From the NCBI GenBank assembly GCA_046347015.1, contig JAXMHA010000001.1, positions 124,001-188,000 on the forward strand: DNA of 64,000 bases. The letters are read 5' to 3'. This document shows, piece after piece, positions 8,893-17,764 of the stretch. A program made the position numbers and the translations under genes. Positions within the stretch are counted from its first letter, which is position 1; each line of letters begins with the position of its first letter. The DNA is from Dokdonella_A sp046347015. Lineage in GTDB: Bacteria > Pseudomonadota > Gammaproteobacteria > Xanthomonadales > Rhodanobacteraceae. The notes beneath the pieces are model-generated. The model was not told the origin of the DNA and made no database searches. It saw nothing but the letters and a program-made list of their open reading frames with translations.

Positions 8893-10037
8893 CGCGGATC
8901 GTCCGCGGTCGGGGCGCCCGCGCCGGCATCGCGCGAATCGGAGGTTTCGAGCCCGCGGGCCGACCGTTGCGACACCCGCTTCCACAGTGCGCGCGGCACG
9001 CCCTTGAACGCCAGTGCCGGTTTCTCGACCCAGTGCCACGACGCGCTCGCGATCGCGGCTGCCACCACCAGCGACAGCGCGGCATTCGCCAATGCCGGCA
9101 TCGTCGGATACAAGGCCGCGAACACCTGCTGGACCGGCCAGCCCCACAGGTAAATGCCGTACGAACAGTCACCGAAACGGTTGAACCCGGTCCATCGCGT
9201 GCCGTAGGCAAACCAGAGCGCGAAATACGCCAATGTCACGCACAGCATGGCCGGATAGGCCGGCGTCCCACGCAGCAGGATCGAGAGGCCGACCAGGGCC
9301 GCGAGCACGATGCCACTCACCGGAATCCAGCCTCGGTTGATGTAGCAGAACATGCCGATTGCGAACATCAAGGCGAGCCTGCCCTTCGCGGACAACGCAA
9401 GGGAAGGCTCGGCGGCAACCAGCAGCCCGTAAGTGATCGCCACAACGAACGCCGCGTTGAACAGCCAGCGCCGCCGATAAAGCCCGACGATTCCAAGCAG
9501 TGCCGCATAAAGGTACATCCGGGCTTCCACGGGCAGTGTCCAGATGGCGCCATTGACCGTCGCCCGCTTCGGGTTGGCGAGGAAGACATCCGGCAGCCGC
9601 CACACCATGTGGGGCTGGAACTGGATGTTCTTCCAGAAATAATGGAACGTGTCGGGGTCGGTCAGATAGCGACCGATCGGCCGGATCGTGAAGATCGGAC
9701 CAACGACATACGCCAGCGCGAGCAGGCACACCGCATACGCGGGAACGAGGCGCAGCGCGCGGGCCCACGCGAATTCGACGAGGTTGCTGCGCCGGACGTA
9801 GCTTCCGGTGACGAGGAATCCGCTGATCGCGAAGAACAGGCTGACGGCGAGATCGCCAGAGTAGTGGCCGATCCCGAGCATCAGGAAGAGATCCTTCGGT
9901 GCGTATCCGCCCGCGATCGGCGGCGCATGGCCATAGATCACCAGCGACGCCGCGATGACGCGAAGCAGCAGGAAGTTGTCGTCTTTCCGGGCGAGCCCGT
10001 CCTCGATGGTCTGGAACTTGATTCGCGGAAATTGCAC
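8889..10037 (-). CDS. acyltransferase-3 family membrane protein (OafA/ExoZ type)
   Basis: About 382 residues with ten or so membrane segments. The conserved N terminus (NFLLLRVIAASLVIYGHAPP) has the catalytic-type histidine, followed by LFFAISGFLVTGSYVRR and the typical SYGIYLWGWPVQQ near the C terminus. I chose GTG 10037 because the family begins about 17 residues later; an ATG at 10166 would add some 43 residues with no family character. These enzymes transfer acetyl or succinyl groups to exported glycans. It converges on the MBOAT pair, making a three-gene acylation neighbourhood of unknown target. It does not share a transcript with them. Confidence 0.85.
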   Translation of the reverse strand: MQFPRIKFQTIEDGLARKDDNFLLLRVIAASLVIYGHAPPIAGGYAPKDLFLMLGIGHYSGDLAVSLFFAISGFLVTGSYVRRSNLVEFAWARALRLVPAYAVCLLALAYVVGPIFTIRPIGRYLTDPDTFHYFWKNIQFQPHMVWRLPDVFLANPKRATVNGAIWTLPVEARMYLYAALLGIVGLYRRRWLFNAAFVVAITYGLLVAAEPSLALSAKGRLALMFAIGMFCYINRGWIPVSGIVLAALVGLSILLRGTPAYPAMLCVTLAYFALWFAYGTRWTGFNRFGDCSYGIYLWGWPVQQVFAALYPTMPALANAALSLVVAAAIASASWHWVEKPALAFKGVPRALWKRVSQRSARGLETSDSRDAGAGAPTADDPR

Positions 10038-10258
10038 GGCGTGCCCCGCGAGCGATCCGGCGCACCGGATTCTAGCGACATGACATGTCCGGGGGGACGC
10101 GCGAAACCGGGGTGTTGCCGCGCTGAACCCGTCAGCCGTCGAAGCCGTCCGTGGAAATGGAATCACGCCGGAGCCCGATCGCGCCGATGTCGTAGCCGGC
10201 CCCTAGGGATGCTCTGACCGTGTCGGGGCGAATGCGTCCATGCCGTCGTTCGCGATCG

Positions 10259-10984
10259 TCAGCAGCCGGCGCCGGTGTCCGTCGAACCGTCGCGGCGCCG
10301 CCCGCGATCGGCGATGGTGTCCGCCACATGGTTCCGGAGATAGGTCGGCGCGAGCTGCTGCGGATGCATCCGGTCATCGAACGCGAGGCTCGCCAGCCTC
10401 GCCACCGCGCCGGCACGCGGGAACCGTTCCGCGTCAACCCAACGGGGCGGCGCGCCAAGGCGAGCCGCCAATGCATCCCGATAGGCGCCCCACCCCGTTC
10501 CGATCACGTTCCAGCGCGACGACACCTCGGCCAGTTCGAGCGCATCGGCAGGCCCTACCGTTTCGGGCGCCAGCTCACGCAGCGTGCCTTCGCTCGTCCT
10601 TGCGAACTGGCCGGCGTAGATCTCACCGCGCCGCGCATCGATCACCGCAAGGATCGGCGCACCGTCCGCGGGCGCATCGAGCGCCAGCGCGGCCAGCGAA
10701 GACACTGGAATCACCGGAAGGTCGAGCGCCCGCGCAATGCCCTGCGCAGCCGAAACCGCGAGGCGCACGCCGGTGAACGACCCCGGTCCGCGTCCGGCTG
10801 CGATCACATCGAGATCGGACCGCCGAACTCCCGCCTCGGCCAGCAACGCCGAACACATCGGCAACAGCAACTGCGTGTGCCGGCGCGGCGCGACCTCGAA
10901 GCGTTCGTGCACTTCGTCGCCCGACAGCAATGCGACCGAACAACCTTCCGTCGCAGTTTCCAGGGCGAGCAGGTTCAAGCGCAT
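10259..10984 (-). CDS. tsaB: tRNA threonylcarbamoyladenosine biosynthesis protein TsaB
   Basis: 241 residues from ATG 10984, where the family sequence MRLNLLALETATEGCSVALL begins. The ASKHA-fold motif GRGPGSFTGVRLA is present. TsaB is the scaffold of the TsaBDE complex that adds t6A at position 37 of tRNAs reading ANN codons. The gene lies 33 bases downstream of tRNA-Lys(UUU), itself a t6A substrate, on the same strand. An upstream in-frame ATG at 11044 lies inside the tRNA and is not a likely start. Confidence 0.95.
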   Translation of the reverse strand: MRLNLLALETATEGCSVALLSGDEVHERFEVAPRRHTQLLLPMCSALLAEAGVRRSDLDVIAAGRGPGSFTGVRLAVSAAQGIARALDLPVIPVSSLAALALDAPADGAPILAVIDARRGEIYAGQFARTSEGTLRELAPETVGPADALELAEVSSRWNVIGTGWGAYRDALAARLGAPPRWVDAERFPRAGAVARLASLAFDDRMHPQQLAPTYLRNHVADTIADRGRRRDGSTDTGAGC

Positions 10985-11017
10985 GTACCGCGGACAGTGG
11001 ACATTTCGGGGGCGAAG

Positions 11018-11092
11018 TGGTGGGCCGTGATGGGATCGAACCATCGACCAACGGATTAAAAGTCCGCTGCTCTACCGCTGAGCTAACGGCCC
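11018..11092 (-). tRNA. tRNA-Lys (anticodon UUU)
   Basis: A full cloverleaf can be folded on the minus strand. The acceptor stem GGGCCGT pairs with ACGGCCC, the D stem is GCTC/GAGC, the anticodon stem GCGGA/TCCGT carries the loop CTTTTAA (anticodon TTT), and the T arm is GATGG-TTCGATC-CCATC. The 3' CCA is encoded (TGG at 11018-11020 on the plus strand). It lies between queC and tsaB on the same strand, an arrangement known downstream of tol-pal-queE-queC in other gammaproteobacteria. Confidence 0.98.
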
Positions 11093-11224
11093 CTGTGAAT
11101 CGTCACGGGCTTGCCTGCGATCGCGTACGGCAAGTGCCGGTGCCGGCGCGTTGGCGCCGCCACACGGCAACGCGCTGTCGACGCATGCCCGACCGGGACG
11201 CTGGATTCTACCGGTGCTTACCCG

Positions 11225-11902
11225 TCAACGATAGCGCGTCGGGTCCGCGACGCCCGCGGCGCGGAAGCCCTCCACGCGCAGGCGGCAGGCGTCGCAGCGC
11301 CCGCACGCGCGGCCATCGCCATCTGCCCGGTAGCACGACACTGTCATTGCGAATTCGACGCCAAGGCGCACGCCCTCCCGCACGATGTCCGCCTTCGACT
11401 TGCGGATCAATGGCGCATCGATGCGGATTTCGGCGCCTTCGACGCCGGCTTTGGTCGCGAGGTTGGCCAGCTTTTCGAATGCGTCGATGAACTCCGGGCG
11501 GCAGTCCGGATAACCCGAATAGTCGACTGCGTTGACGCCGCAGAAGATGCGCCGCGCGCCGAGGACTTCGGCCCACCCGAGTGCGATCGCCAGCATGATC
11601 GTGTTGCGCGCAGGGACGTAGGTCGACGGGATGCCTTCGCCCCCCGCGTCGGGCACGTCGATGTCGTCGGTGAGTGCGGATCCGCCAATTGCGCGCAAGT
11701 CGACCCGAACCACCTTGTGCGCAACCGAGCCCGCTCGCGATGCGACGCGAGCCGCGGCGGCGAGTTCGGCGCCGTGGCGCTGCCCGTAGTCGATCGCCAG
11801 CGTGTGGCAGGCGAAGCCCCGTTCGCCCGCCAGCGCCAGCGTGACGGCCGAGTCCATGCCGCCGGACACGAGCACGACCGCACGGCCGGCATCACCGTTC
11901 AT
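11225..11902 (-). CDS. queC: 7-cyano-7-deazaguanine synthase QueC
   Basis: 225 residues. The PP-loop SGGMDS is at residues 13-18, followed by AIDYGQRHG. The zinc-binding cysteines cluster near the C terminus (CYRADGDGRACGRCDACR). QueC uses ATP and ammonia to turn 7-carboxy-7-deazaguanine into preQ0, the precursor of queuosine in the wobble position of tRNAs with GUN anticodons. The product of QueE, encoded 112 bases upstream on the same strand, is its substrate. It is the last protein gene before tRNA-Lys. Confidence 0.96.
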   Translation of the reverse strand: MNGDAGRAVVLVSGGMDSAVTLALAGERGFACHTLAIDYGQRHGAELAAAARVASRAGSVAHKVVRVDLRAIGGSALTDDIDVPDAGGEGIPSTYVPARNTIMLAIALGWAEVLGARRIFCGVNAVDYSGYPDCRPEFIDAFEKLANLATKAGVEGAEIRIDAPLIRKSKADIVREGVRLGVEFAMTVSCYRADGDGRACGRCDACRLRVEGFRAAGVADPTRYR

Positions 11903-12014
11903 GGCGCGGCTTCACGTGCACCACGACCTCGAGCTTCGGCCGGGCGGGAATCCAGCCACGCGCGACCCCGGACACGCTTCCCACCGAGCGCACCCGGTGT
12001 TGCGGACGCCTGGA

Positions 12015-12716
12015 TCAGCGGCCGGGCGCATTGCCCCACAGCAGCTTGTGAAGCTGGATCTGCAGGCGGACCTCGAGTCCGTCGGCGAGGATCCACTCGG
12101 CGAGTTCGCGCGGATCCTGCGCGTCGTGCACCGGCGCGAACAGGACTTGGCAACGCCGCGGCAATTCGTGTGCGCGGACGGTTGCGACGGCCCATTCGTA
12201 GTCGGCGCGATCCGCAATCACGATCTTGACCTGGTCAGGCGGCGACAGGTGGTCGAGGTTTGACCAGAGGTTGCGCGAGGCCTCGCCGGATCCCGGTGCC
12301 TTCAGGTCGACGACCTTGCGCACGCGCGGGTCAACGCCACCGACATCGAGCGCGCCCGAGGTCTCGAGCGAAACTGCGTACCTTGCGTCACACAGTCGCT
12401 TCAGCAGGTCGACGCAGCGCTTCTGCGCCAATGGCTCGCCTCCGGTCACGCAGACGTGGCGTGTCGCGAGCCGCCCGACTTCGGCGACGATCGCATCGAG
12501 CGTCATCCACGCACCGCCGGTGAATGCATACTCGGTGTCGCACCATGTGCAACGCAGTGGACAGCCGGTCAGACGCACGAACGTCGTCGGCCAGCCGACT
12601 GCATCGGCCTCGCCCTGGATCGAACGAAAGATCTCGGTGACCTTGAGCCGGTCGGGGCGAGGCACCGCGACCCGCGATGGTGCAGGCCGCTGCGACGTGG
12701 CAGGCAGCGCGTCCAC
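12015..12716 (-). CDS. queE: 7-carboxy-7-deazaguanine synthase QueE (radical SAM)
   Basis: About 233 residues. The radical SAM cysteines are Cys52, Cys56 and Cys59 in CPLRCTWCDTEYAF, preceded by EIFRSIQGE and followed by HVCVTGGEP, all typical of QueE. The enzyme makes 7-carboxy-7-deazaguanine from 6-carboxytetrahydropterin. No ATG sits near the family start: the best candidates are GTG 12716, 5 bases after the cpoB stop, and GTG 12665. I list the first because it keeps tight spacing with cpoB, but neither has a good ribosome binding site. It forms a queuosine pair with queC at the end of the tol-pal operon. Confidence 0.93.
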   Translation of the reverse strand: MDALPATSQRPAPSRVAVPRPDRLKVTEIFRSIQGEADAVGWPTTFVRLTGCPLRCTWCDTEYAFTGGAWMTLDAIVAEVGRLATRHVCVTGGEPLAQKRCVDLLKRLCDARYAVSLETSGALDVGGVDPRVRKVVDLKAPGSGEASRNLWSNLDHLSPPDQVKIVIADRADYEWAVATVRAHELPRRCQVLFAPVHDAQDPRELAEWILADGLEVRLQIQLHKLLWGNAPGR

Positions 12717-12721
12717 GCGGG

Positions 12722-13636
12722 TCAATTCGCGTTGCGCGTCTCGAGGACGTTCAGGCGGTTCCGGGCGAGATTCGCGACGGTCGTTCCCGGATACTCCGCA
12801 ATGACCTGGTTCAACGTGTCGCGCGCCGCATCCCATTGCTTCAGTTCGAACTGGCTGTATCCGACCTTCAGCAGCGCATCGGGGGCCTTCGGGCTTTGCG
12901 GGAAATGCTGGAGCAGGGCCTGGAACGTCTTCAGCGCGACCTCGTAGTTCTCGGTGACGTAATACGACTCGCCGAGCCAATACCAGGCATTGGGCGCCAG
13001 CGAGCTGTCGGGATAGTGGTCGACGAAAGCCTGGAAGCGCCGCGCGGACTCGGCATAGTGACCGTCGCGGAGCGCGGCGAACGCATCCGAGTAGGCTTGC
13101 TGGTCGGTCGGTGCGGCGCCGTTCGACGCGTCAGCCCCGGGTGGCGCAGCCACGGCACCGCCGTCGTTGGCAGCCGGACCGGCCGTCGAGCCACCGGATA
13201 CGGGTGGCGGTGCGCTTGCCGGCGATGGCTCCCCCGGCGGCGGATTGGCCGCCGTGGGTGTCCTGCCCGGTTTTCCCGGCGGTGCGCCCGCAGGCGGTGG
13301 CGCCGATCCGCCGCCCTGCGCCTCGAGGCGCCCAAGCCGCGTGTCGATGTCGACATAGCGATCCTTGCTGCGCTGATCGAGGTCGGAAAGCCGATGGCTC
13401 AATTCCTCGACTTCGCCGCGCAGCGTACGGACCTGGTCCTGCAACGACTGGATCTGGTTGACGAGTTGCACCGCGCTGCCGCTGCCAACGCTGCCCTGGT
13501 TCGAGGCATCCTGGTCGGCGGCCGCGGGAGGTTCATCCTCGAACTGGTCCTGCGCGCGGCCCGTTGCCGGCGCCAGCGCCGCGGCGGCCATCAGGGCCGC
13601 CGCGACTGCGGCCGGGAGCCAGCCGGCCTTGTCCAT
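12722..13636 (-). CDS. cpoB: cell division coordinator CpoB (YbgF, tol-pal system TPR protein)
   Basis: 304 residues starting MDKAGWLPAAVAAALM, with a signal peptide cut near ATGRAQ. The N-terminal trimerising coiled coil is visible (VQLVNQIQSLQDQVRTLRGEV to residue about 105), then an unusually long Pro/Gly/Ala linker of roughly 75 residues, then three TPR repeats (YWLGESYYVTENYEVAL and similar). CpoB links PBP1B activity to Tol energy state at the division site. The start ATG overlaps the pal stop by one base (TGATG). The linker length is the only odd point. Confidence 0.94.
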   Translation of the reverse strand: MDKAGWLPAAVAAALMAAAALAPATGRAQDQFEDEPPAAADQDASNQGSVGSGSAVQLVNQIQSLQDQVRTLRGEVEELSHRLSDLDQRSKDRYVDIDTRLGRLEAQGGGSAPPPAGAPPGKPGRTPTAANPPPGEPSPASAPPPVSGGSTAGPAANDGGAVAAPPGADASNGAAPTDQQAYSDAFAALRDGHYAESARRFQAFVDHYPDSSLAPNAWYWLGESYYVTENYEVALKTFQALLQHFPQSPKAPDALLKVGYSQFELKQWDAARDTLNQVIAEYPGTTVANLARNRLNVLETRNAN

Positions 13637-14148
13637 CACTTCGCGGTGTAGACGATTTCGACGCGGCGGTTCTTCGACCAGCACGCTTCGTTGTGCTCGC
13701 GGCATACCGGACGCTCCTCGCCGTAGCTGACGACGTTGAGTTGCGATGCCGATGCACCCGCCGCGACCAGCGCGCTGTCGACGGCATTCGCGCGGCGCTC
13801 GCCGAGGCCGAGGTTGTATTCGCGCGAACCGCGCTCGTCGGTGTTGCCCTCGAGACGCACGCGCGCCTCCGGGAACTCCTTCAGGTATTCCGCATGGCAC
13901 GCGATCTGTGCCTGGAACTCGGGCTTGATTTCGCTCTTGTCGAAGTCGAAGTAGATCACGCGCTGGCGCAGGCACGAATCGGTATCGAGGCTTTCACGCG
14001 TATAGCGGCCCTGGTGCTCGACCGGAGCGGTGGAAGCCGGCGGCGTGCTCTCGATGGGCGCCGATTCGGGCTTCACGGCCTTCTTCGCGCAGGCGGTGGC
14101 GCCAGCAGCCACCAGGGCAATCAGGACGACTCGGGTTGCGGTATTCAT
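13636..14148 (-). CDS. pal: peptidoglycan-associated lipoprotein Pal
   Basis: 170 residues. The signal sequence ends in a lipobox-like ATAC with Cys20 as the lipid-modified residue. The OmpA-like peptidoglycan-binding domain starts at IYFDFDKSEIKPEFQ and includes NTDERGSREYNLGLGERRA, with the diaminopimelate-binding Asp and Arg. Pal anchors the outer membrane to peptidoglycan and binds TolB. It sits between tolB (106 bases upstream) and cpoB (1-base overlap). Confidence 0.97.
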   Translation of the reverse strand: MNTATRVVLIALVAAGATACAKKAVKPESAPIESTPPASTAPVEHQGRYTRESLDTDSCLRQRVIYFDFDKSEIKPEFQAQIACHAEYLKEFPEARVRLEGNTDERGSREYNLGLGERRANAVDSALVAAGASASQLNVVSYGEERPVCREHNEACWSKNRRVEIVYTAK

Positions 14149-14254
14149 GTTCTTGTCCTCAGGTCAGGATTGATACAAATGTCTGTCGATGGAAAATTCT
14201 CGTGGCGCGAACCCGGGCGCGGAACAATGGAGCCTCGCGCCATCACGCTTCGCC

Positions 14255-15580
14255 TCAGCGCTGCCGGAACGGTCCCCAGGCGGGCTCGCGCACGTCGCCG
14301 TCGGCCAGCGTGAGCCGCTGGCGCACCCGGCCATCCGCGGAAACCGAATACAGGACACCGCGCGTACCTTGACTGGCGGCATACAGCAGCATGCTTCCGT
14401 TCGGCGCGAAGCTCGGCGACTCGTCCTCGTTGCCGGTTGAAATCAGGGAATACTGGTTCGTACTGCGATCCAATACGGCAATACGATACACATTTCCGTT
14501 GCCCTGCACCATTGCGATCTTGATGCCTTTGGCGTCGACCACGCTGGGACTGGCGTTGTATTGGCCCTGGAACGTGATTCGCGTTTGTGCACCGCCATCC
14601 GCCGACATCTGGAAAATCTGCGGCTTCCCGGACCGGTCGGACGTGAAATAAATGCCCTGCCCATCCGGCGCCCAGACCGGCTCGGTGTCGATCGCGTAGT
14701 TGTTCGTCAGCCGCGTCAGGCCGCCCGTTGCGAGATCCATCACGTAGATTTCCGGATTGCCCGACTTCGACAGCGACAGTGCCAGGCGCTTGCCGTCCGG
14801 CGAGAACGAGGGCGCGCTGTTGATGCCCTTCGAATTCGACACGACGCGGCGCGCGCCGGTGGCGAGATCCTGGATCCACACCGCCGAATCGCCGCTTTCG
14901 AACGTGACGTAGGCGAGTTGCTTGCCGTCCGGCGACCACGCCGGCGACATCAACGGCTCGCGCGAGCGCACGACCGGCTGCGGGTTGAAACCGTCCGAGT
15001 CGGCGACCATCAGCGTGTAGGTCGCGTTCGGTGGCGTGCCGACCGCCGTGATGTAGGCGATGCGGGTCCAGAACGCCCCGCGCACACCGAGGATCTTCTC
15101 GTAGATGATGTCGGCCACCTGGTGCGCGATGTCGCGCAGCGTCGATGGGTCGCCGCTGATCGCGACACCGGCGATCCGCTGCTCGCGCGCGACGTCCAGC
15201 AGGTCGAACTCGACCCGCTGCGCGCCCCCGCCGGCATCGCTGACGCGCCCGATGACGAGATAGTCCTGCTTCAGCAGCCGCCACGTCGCGTACTTGACGT
15301 CGGCGACGCGGGCGGGAAACTCGACGATGTTCTCCTTCGGCAGCGTGCGGAACTGGCCCGAGCGCGCGAGGTCGGCGCGCACGACGCCGGCGACGTCCGT
15401 CTGCGGCGGCAGTCCCGCGCCCTCGAACGCGAACGGCACCACCGCGATCGGCAGCGCGGTCGGGTTGCCGTTGACGATGTCGATCGACAATCCCTGTGCG
15501 CCGGCATCGGCTGCCCCGCCGAGGGCCAGCACGACCAGCAGATTCCGGAGCCAAGCCTGGATTCGCATCGTTGTCTTCAT
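14255..15580 (-). CDS. tolB: Tol-Pal system beta-propeller protein TolB
   Basis: 441 residues with an N-terminal signal peptide (residues about 10-29, cut near ADAGAQG) and a series of WD40-like/PD40 blades such as SPAWSPDGKQLAYVTFES and APSFSPDGKRLALSLSKSG. TolB is the periplasmic link between TolA and Pal. The ATG overlaps the tolA stop by 4 bases (ATGA), showing translational coupling. A second ATG four codons in (15568) is also possible. Confidence 0.97.
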   Translation of the reverse strand: MKTTMRIQAWLRNLLVVLALGGAADAGAQGLSIDIVNGNPTALPIAVVPFAFEGAGLPPQTDVAGVVRADLARSGQFRTLPKENIVEFPARVADVKYATWRLLKQDYLVIGRVSDAGGGAQRVEFDLLDVAREQRIAGVAISGDPSTLRDIAHQVADIIYEKILGVRGAFWTRIAYITAVGTPPNATYTLMVADSDGFNPQPVVRSREPLMSPAWSPDGKQLAYVTFESGDSAVWIQDLATGARRVVSNSKGINSAPSFSPDGKRLALSLSKSGNPEIYVMDLATGGLTRLTNNYAIDTEPVWAPDGQGIYFTSDRSGKPQIFQMSADGGAQTRITFQGQYNASPSVVDAKGIKIAMVQGNGNVYRIAVLDRSTNQYSLISTGNEDESPSFAPNGSMLLYAASQGTRGVLYSVSADGRVRQRLTLADGDVREPAWGPFRQR

Positions 15581-16521
15581 CCGTCGTATTTGAAGTTGAA
15601 CGTGATTTCGCGCCGGAACACTTTCTCGTAACCCTGGTACGGCAGTGGCGCGGCCTTCATGACCGCCTGCTCGATCGAATTGCGCGTCACCGGATCGGCC
15701 GTGCAGGGCGCGGTGACTTTCGCCGAAATCACGTCGCCGCCCGGAATCTGCACGATGTCGAGCGTGCAGCGCAGGCCCGGTTGCGCCGAATCCGGCCGGT
15801 TCCAGTTGTTCGTCACCGCCGCCTGGATCGCCGCCGCATAGCGCGCCGCGAGGTCGTTGTCGGCGCCGCCGGCGCCGGTCTGTGCCTGCGGCGCCTCGTG
15901 CTCCGCTGCCGGCACCGCGGGACCCACGGCCTTCTGGTCGGCCTTGCTCAGGTCCTCGAGTTGCTGCAAGCGGTCCTTCTCCTTCGCGAGTTTGCGCTCG
16001 AGCGCCTCGCGCTGCTGGCGGATCTCGGCCAACTGTTGGCGTTTGCGTGCCTCCTCGCCTTGTTTGCGCTTCTGCTCATCGAGCTCGACCTGTTGCTGGT
16101 GGATCCGTTCGGCCTGCTCCTTCTGCTGCTGCTCGGCCTTTTCCTGCGCCAGCGCGACGATCCGCTCGCGGTCGATCAAGTCCTGCCGCGCGACCTCGGT
16201 CGGCGGCGGCTCCACGGCCGGCGCCGGTGCGGGCGGCACCGGCTTGGGCGGAGGCGCCGGCGCCGGCTTCGGCCGGGCCGGCACGGCCTTGGCCTTCGGC
16301 GCCGCCGTCGGACCGACCAGCGTCGCCTCGATGACCGGGCCCGGCATCGCGGTCGGCCGCGTGCACTGGACCGGACTCAACCATACCGGCAGGTGCAGCG
16401 CCGAGAAGGCGTCTTCCCACTGCGAACAGTTCAGCAGCGCCAGGGCGAGGAACCCGACGATGCCGAGGTGCAGCAGCACCGAGTAGACCGCCGCTTGCGG
16501 CGTCGCTTCAGCGTTTTCCAT
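15577..16521 (-). CDS. tolA: Tol-Pal system protein TolA
   Basis: 314 residues. One membrane helix near the N terminus (about residues 12-30, VLLHLGIVGFLALALL) is followed by a Pro/Ala-rich part (residues about 75-110), a long charged Gln/Glu/Lys/Arg-rich helix (about 115-205) and a C-terminal globular domain ending VFRREITFNFKYDG. TolA transmits proton-motive energy from TolQR across the periplasm. The start overlaps the end of tolR by 14 bases. Confidence 0.94.
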   Translation of the reverse strand: MENAEATPQAAVYSVLLHLGIVGFLALALLNCSQWEDAFSALHLPVWLSPVQCTRPTAMPGPVIEATLVGPTAAPKAKAVPARPKPAPAPPPKPVPPAPAPAVEPPPTEVARQDLIDRERIVALAQEKAEQQQKEQAERIHQQQVELDEQKRKQGEEARKRQQLAEIRQQREALERKLAKEKDRLQQLEDLSKADQKAVGPAVPAAEHEAPQAQTGAGGADNDLAARYAAAIQAAVTNNWNRPDSAQPGLRCTLDIVQIPGGDVISAKVTAPCTADPVTRNSIEQAVMKAAPLPYQGYEKVFRREITFNFKYDG

Positions 16522-16963
16522 CTGCGCCCGCCGGCGCCTTCTGCGGCTGGCTCATCAAGCCCACCTTGGCCACGCCTGCCTGCTGCAGCGCCGGAAGTAT
16601 CCCGTACACCTGCCCGTATGTCGCGCGGTCGTCGCCCGCGATGTACACCGGAACCTGCGGATTCTCGCGCACGAAGGCTGAAACCTTCTTGACCAGCGTG
16701 TCGGCGTCGGTCGGTTCGCGTTTTTCGTGGCCGAGCGTCAGGTAGTAGTGGCCCTCGCGGTCGACGCTGATGACGATCGGTTCCTTGTCGTTCTGCACCG
16801 CGCGCGCCTGCGACTGCGGCAACTGGATGTCGACGCCGAGGTTCAACAGCGGCGCCGTCACCATGAAGATGATCAGCAGCACCAGCATCACGTCGATGTA
16901 CGGCACGACGTTGATGTCGGACTGCAGGCGACGGCGTTTGCGGGTGCGGTCGAGCGTGCGCAT
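16508..16963 (-). CDS. tolR: Tol-Pal system protein TolR (ExbD family)
   Basis: 151 residues. The N-terminal SDINVVPYIDVMLVLLIIFMV contains the membrane helix with the proton-path aspartate (the D of YIDVMLVLL). A periplasmic ExbD-like domain follows, with a low-complexity end (QPQKAPAGADGKR). TolR works with TolQ as the proton channel that energises TolA. The gene begins 33 bases after tolQ. Confidence 0.96.
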   Translation of the reverse strand: MRTLDRTRKRRRLQSDINVVPYIDVMLVLLIIFMVTAPLLNLGVDIQLPQSQARAVQNDKEPIVISVDREGHYYLTLGHEKREPTDADTLVKKVSAFVRENPQVPVYIAGDDRATYGQVYGILPALQQAGVAKVGLMSQPQKAPAGADGKR

Positions 16964-16996
16964 GGCGGTTGCGGGGTCGGTTCCGGGGCCGGCGCG

Positions 16997-17683
16997 TCAG
17001 GCGACTTCGTCGACATGCGTCTGGCGCGCGAGGATCGACGAGAACTCCTCGACGAACGTGTCGTAGCGGAGATTCAGCCGTTCCAGCCGCGTCGAATAGC
17101 GGTTGTAGGCCCACACGGCCGGGATCGCGGCGAACAGGCCCATCGCGGTCGCGACCAGCGCCTCGGAAATGCCCGGCGCGACCGACGCGATCGTCACTTC
17201 CTTCAGGCTGGACAGGCCCTGGAACGCGACCATGATTCCCCACACCGTTCCGAACAGCCCGATGTAGGGGCTGATCGAGCCGACGTTGGCGAGGAATTCC
17301 ATGTTGCGCTCGAGACGCTCGATTTCGCGTGTCGACGCGATGCGCATCGCCCGCTGCGCGCCTTCGAGCAGCGCGCGCGCGTCGATGCCGCGCCGCTGCC
17401 GCAGCCGCGCGAATTCGCGGAATCCCGCCTCGAAGATCGCCGCGGTACCGCCGGGCTCCGCGCCACCCGCGGTGACATCCTTGAACAGTCCGGCAAGATC
17501 GGCGCCGGACCAGAACCGCTGGTCGAAATCGTCGGCGCCGGCGTTGACGTGGTCGAGCAACGTCTTCTTGCGGAAGATGATGTACCACGACGCCAGCGAG
17601 AACACGATCAGGATCGCGAGGACGAACTTGACCGGGATGCTGGCCTCGGCCACGAGGTGGAAGATGTCGAGATTGCCGTTCAT
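16997..17683 (-). CDS. tolQ: Tol-Pal system protein TolQ (MotA/TolQ/ExbB proton channel)
   Basis: 228 residues with three membrane helices: near residues 14-34, and the paired segments in NVGSISPYIGLFGTVWGIM and in EALVATAMGLFAAIPAVWAYN, where the conserved Thr and Ala/Gly of the proton pathway lie. It forms the stator with TolR. It follows ybgC by 81 bases in the normal ybgC-tolQRAB-pal order. Confidence 0.96.
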   Translation of the reverse strand: MNGNLDIFHLVAEASIPVKFVLAILIVFSLASWYIIFRKKTLLDHVNAGADDFDQRFWSGADLAGLFKDVTAGGAEPGGTAAIFEAGFREFARLRQRRGIDARALLEGAQRAMRIASTREIERLERNMEFLANVGSISPYIGLFGTVWGIMVAFQGLSSLKEVTIASVAPGISEALVATAMGLFAAIPAVWAYNRYSTRLERLNLRYDTFVEEFSSILARQTHVDEVA

Positions 17684-17764
17684 GGTGCCTTGCGGGGTCC
17701 GGAATCGGGGCGATGGGTTCGGTGGCGGCTCATGCCGCGTTTCTTCTGGATTGGCGCTCGCGGC

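Noticed and set aside
8040..10217. A 725-codon plus-strand open frame across the SGNH and acyltransferase genes
   Set aside because: It is Arg/Pro/Ala rich, overlaps two well-supported genes in other frames and matches no family; it is a GC-bias artefact.
10038..10258. Gap between the acyltransferase and tsaB genes, examined for a riboswitch or small gene
   Set aside because: Only GC-rich sequence without a recognisable motif or terminator.
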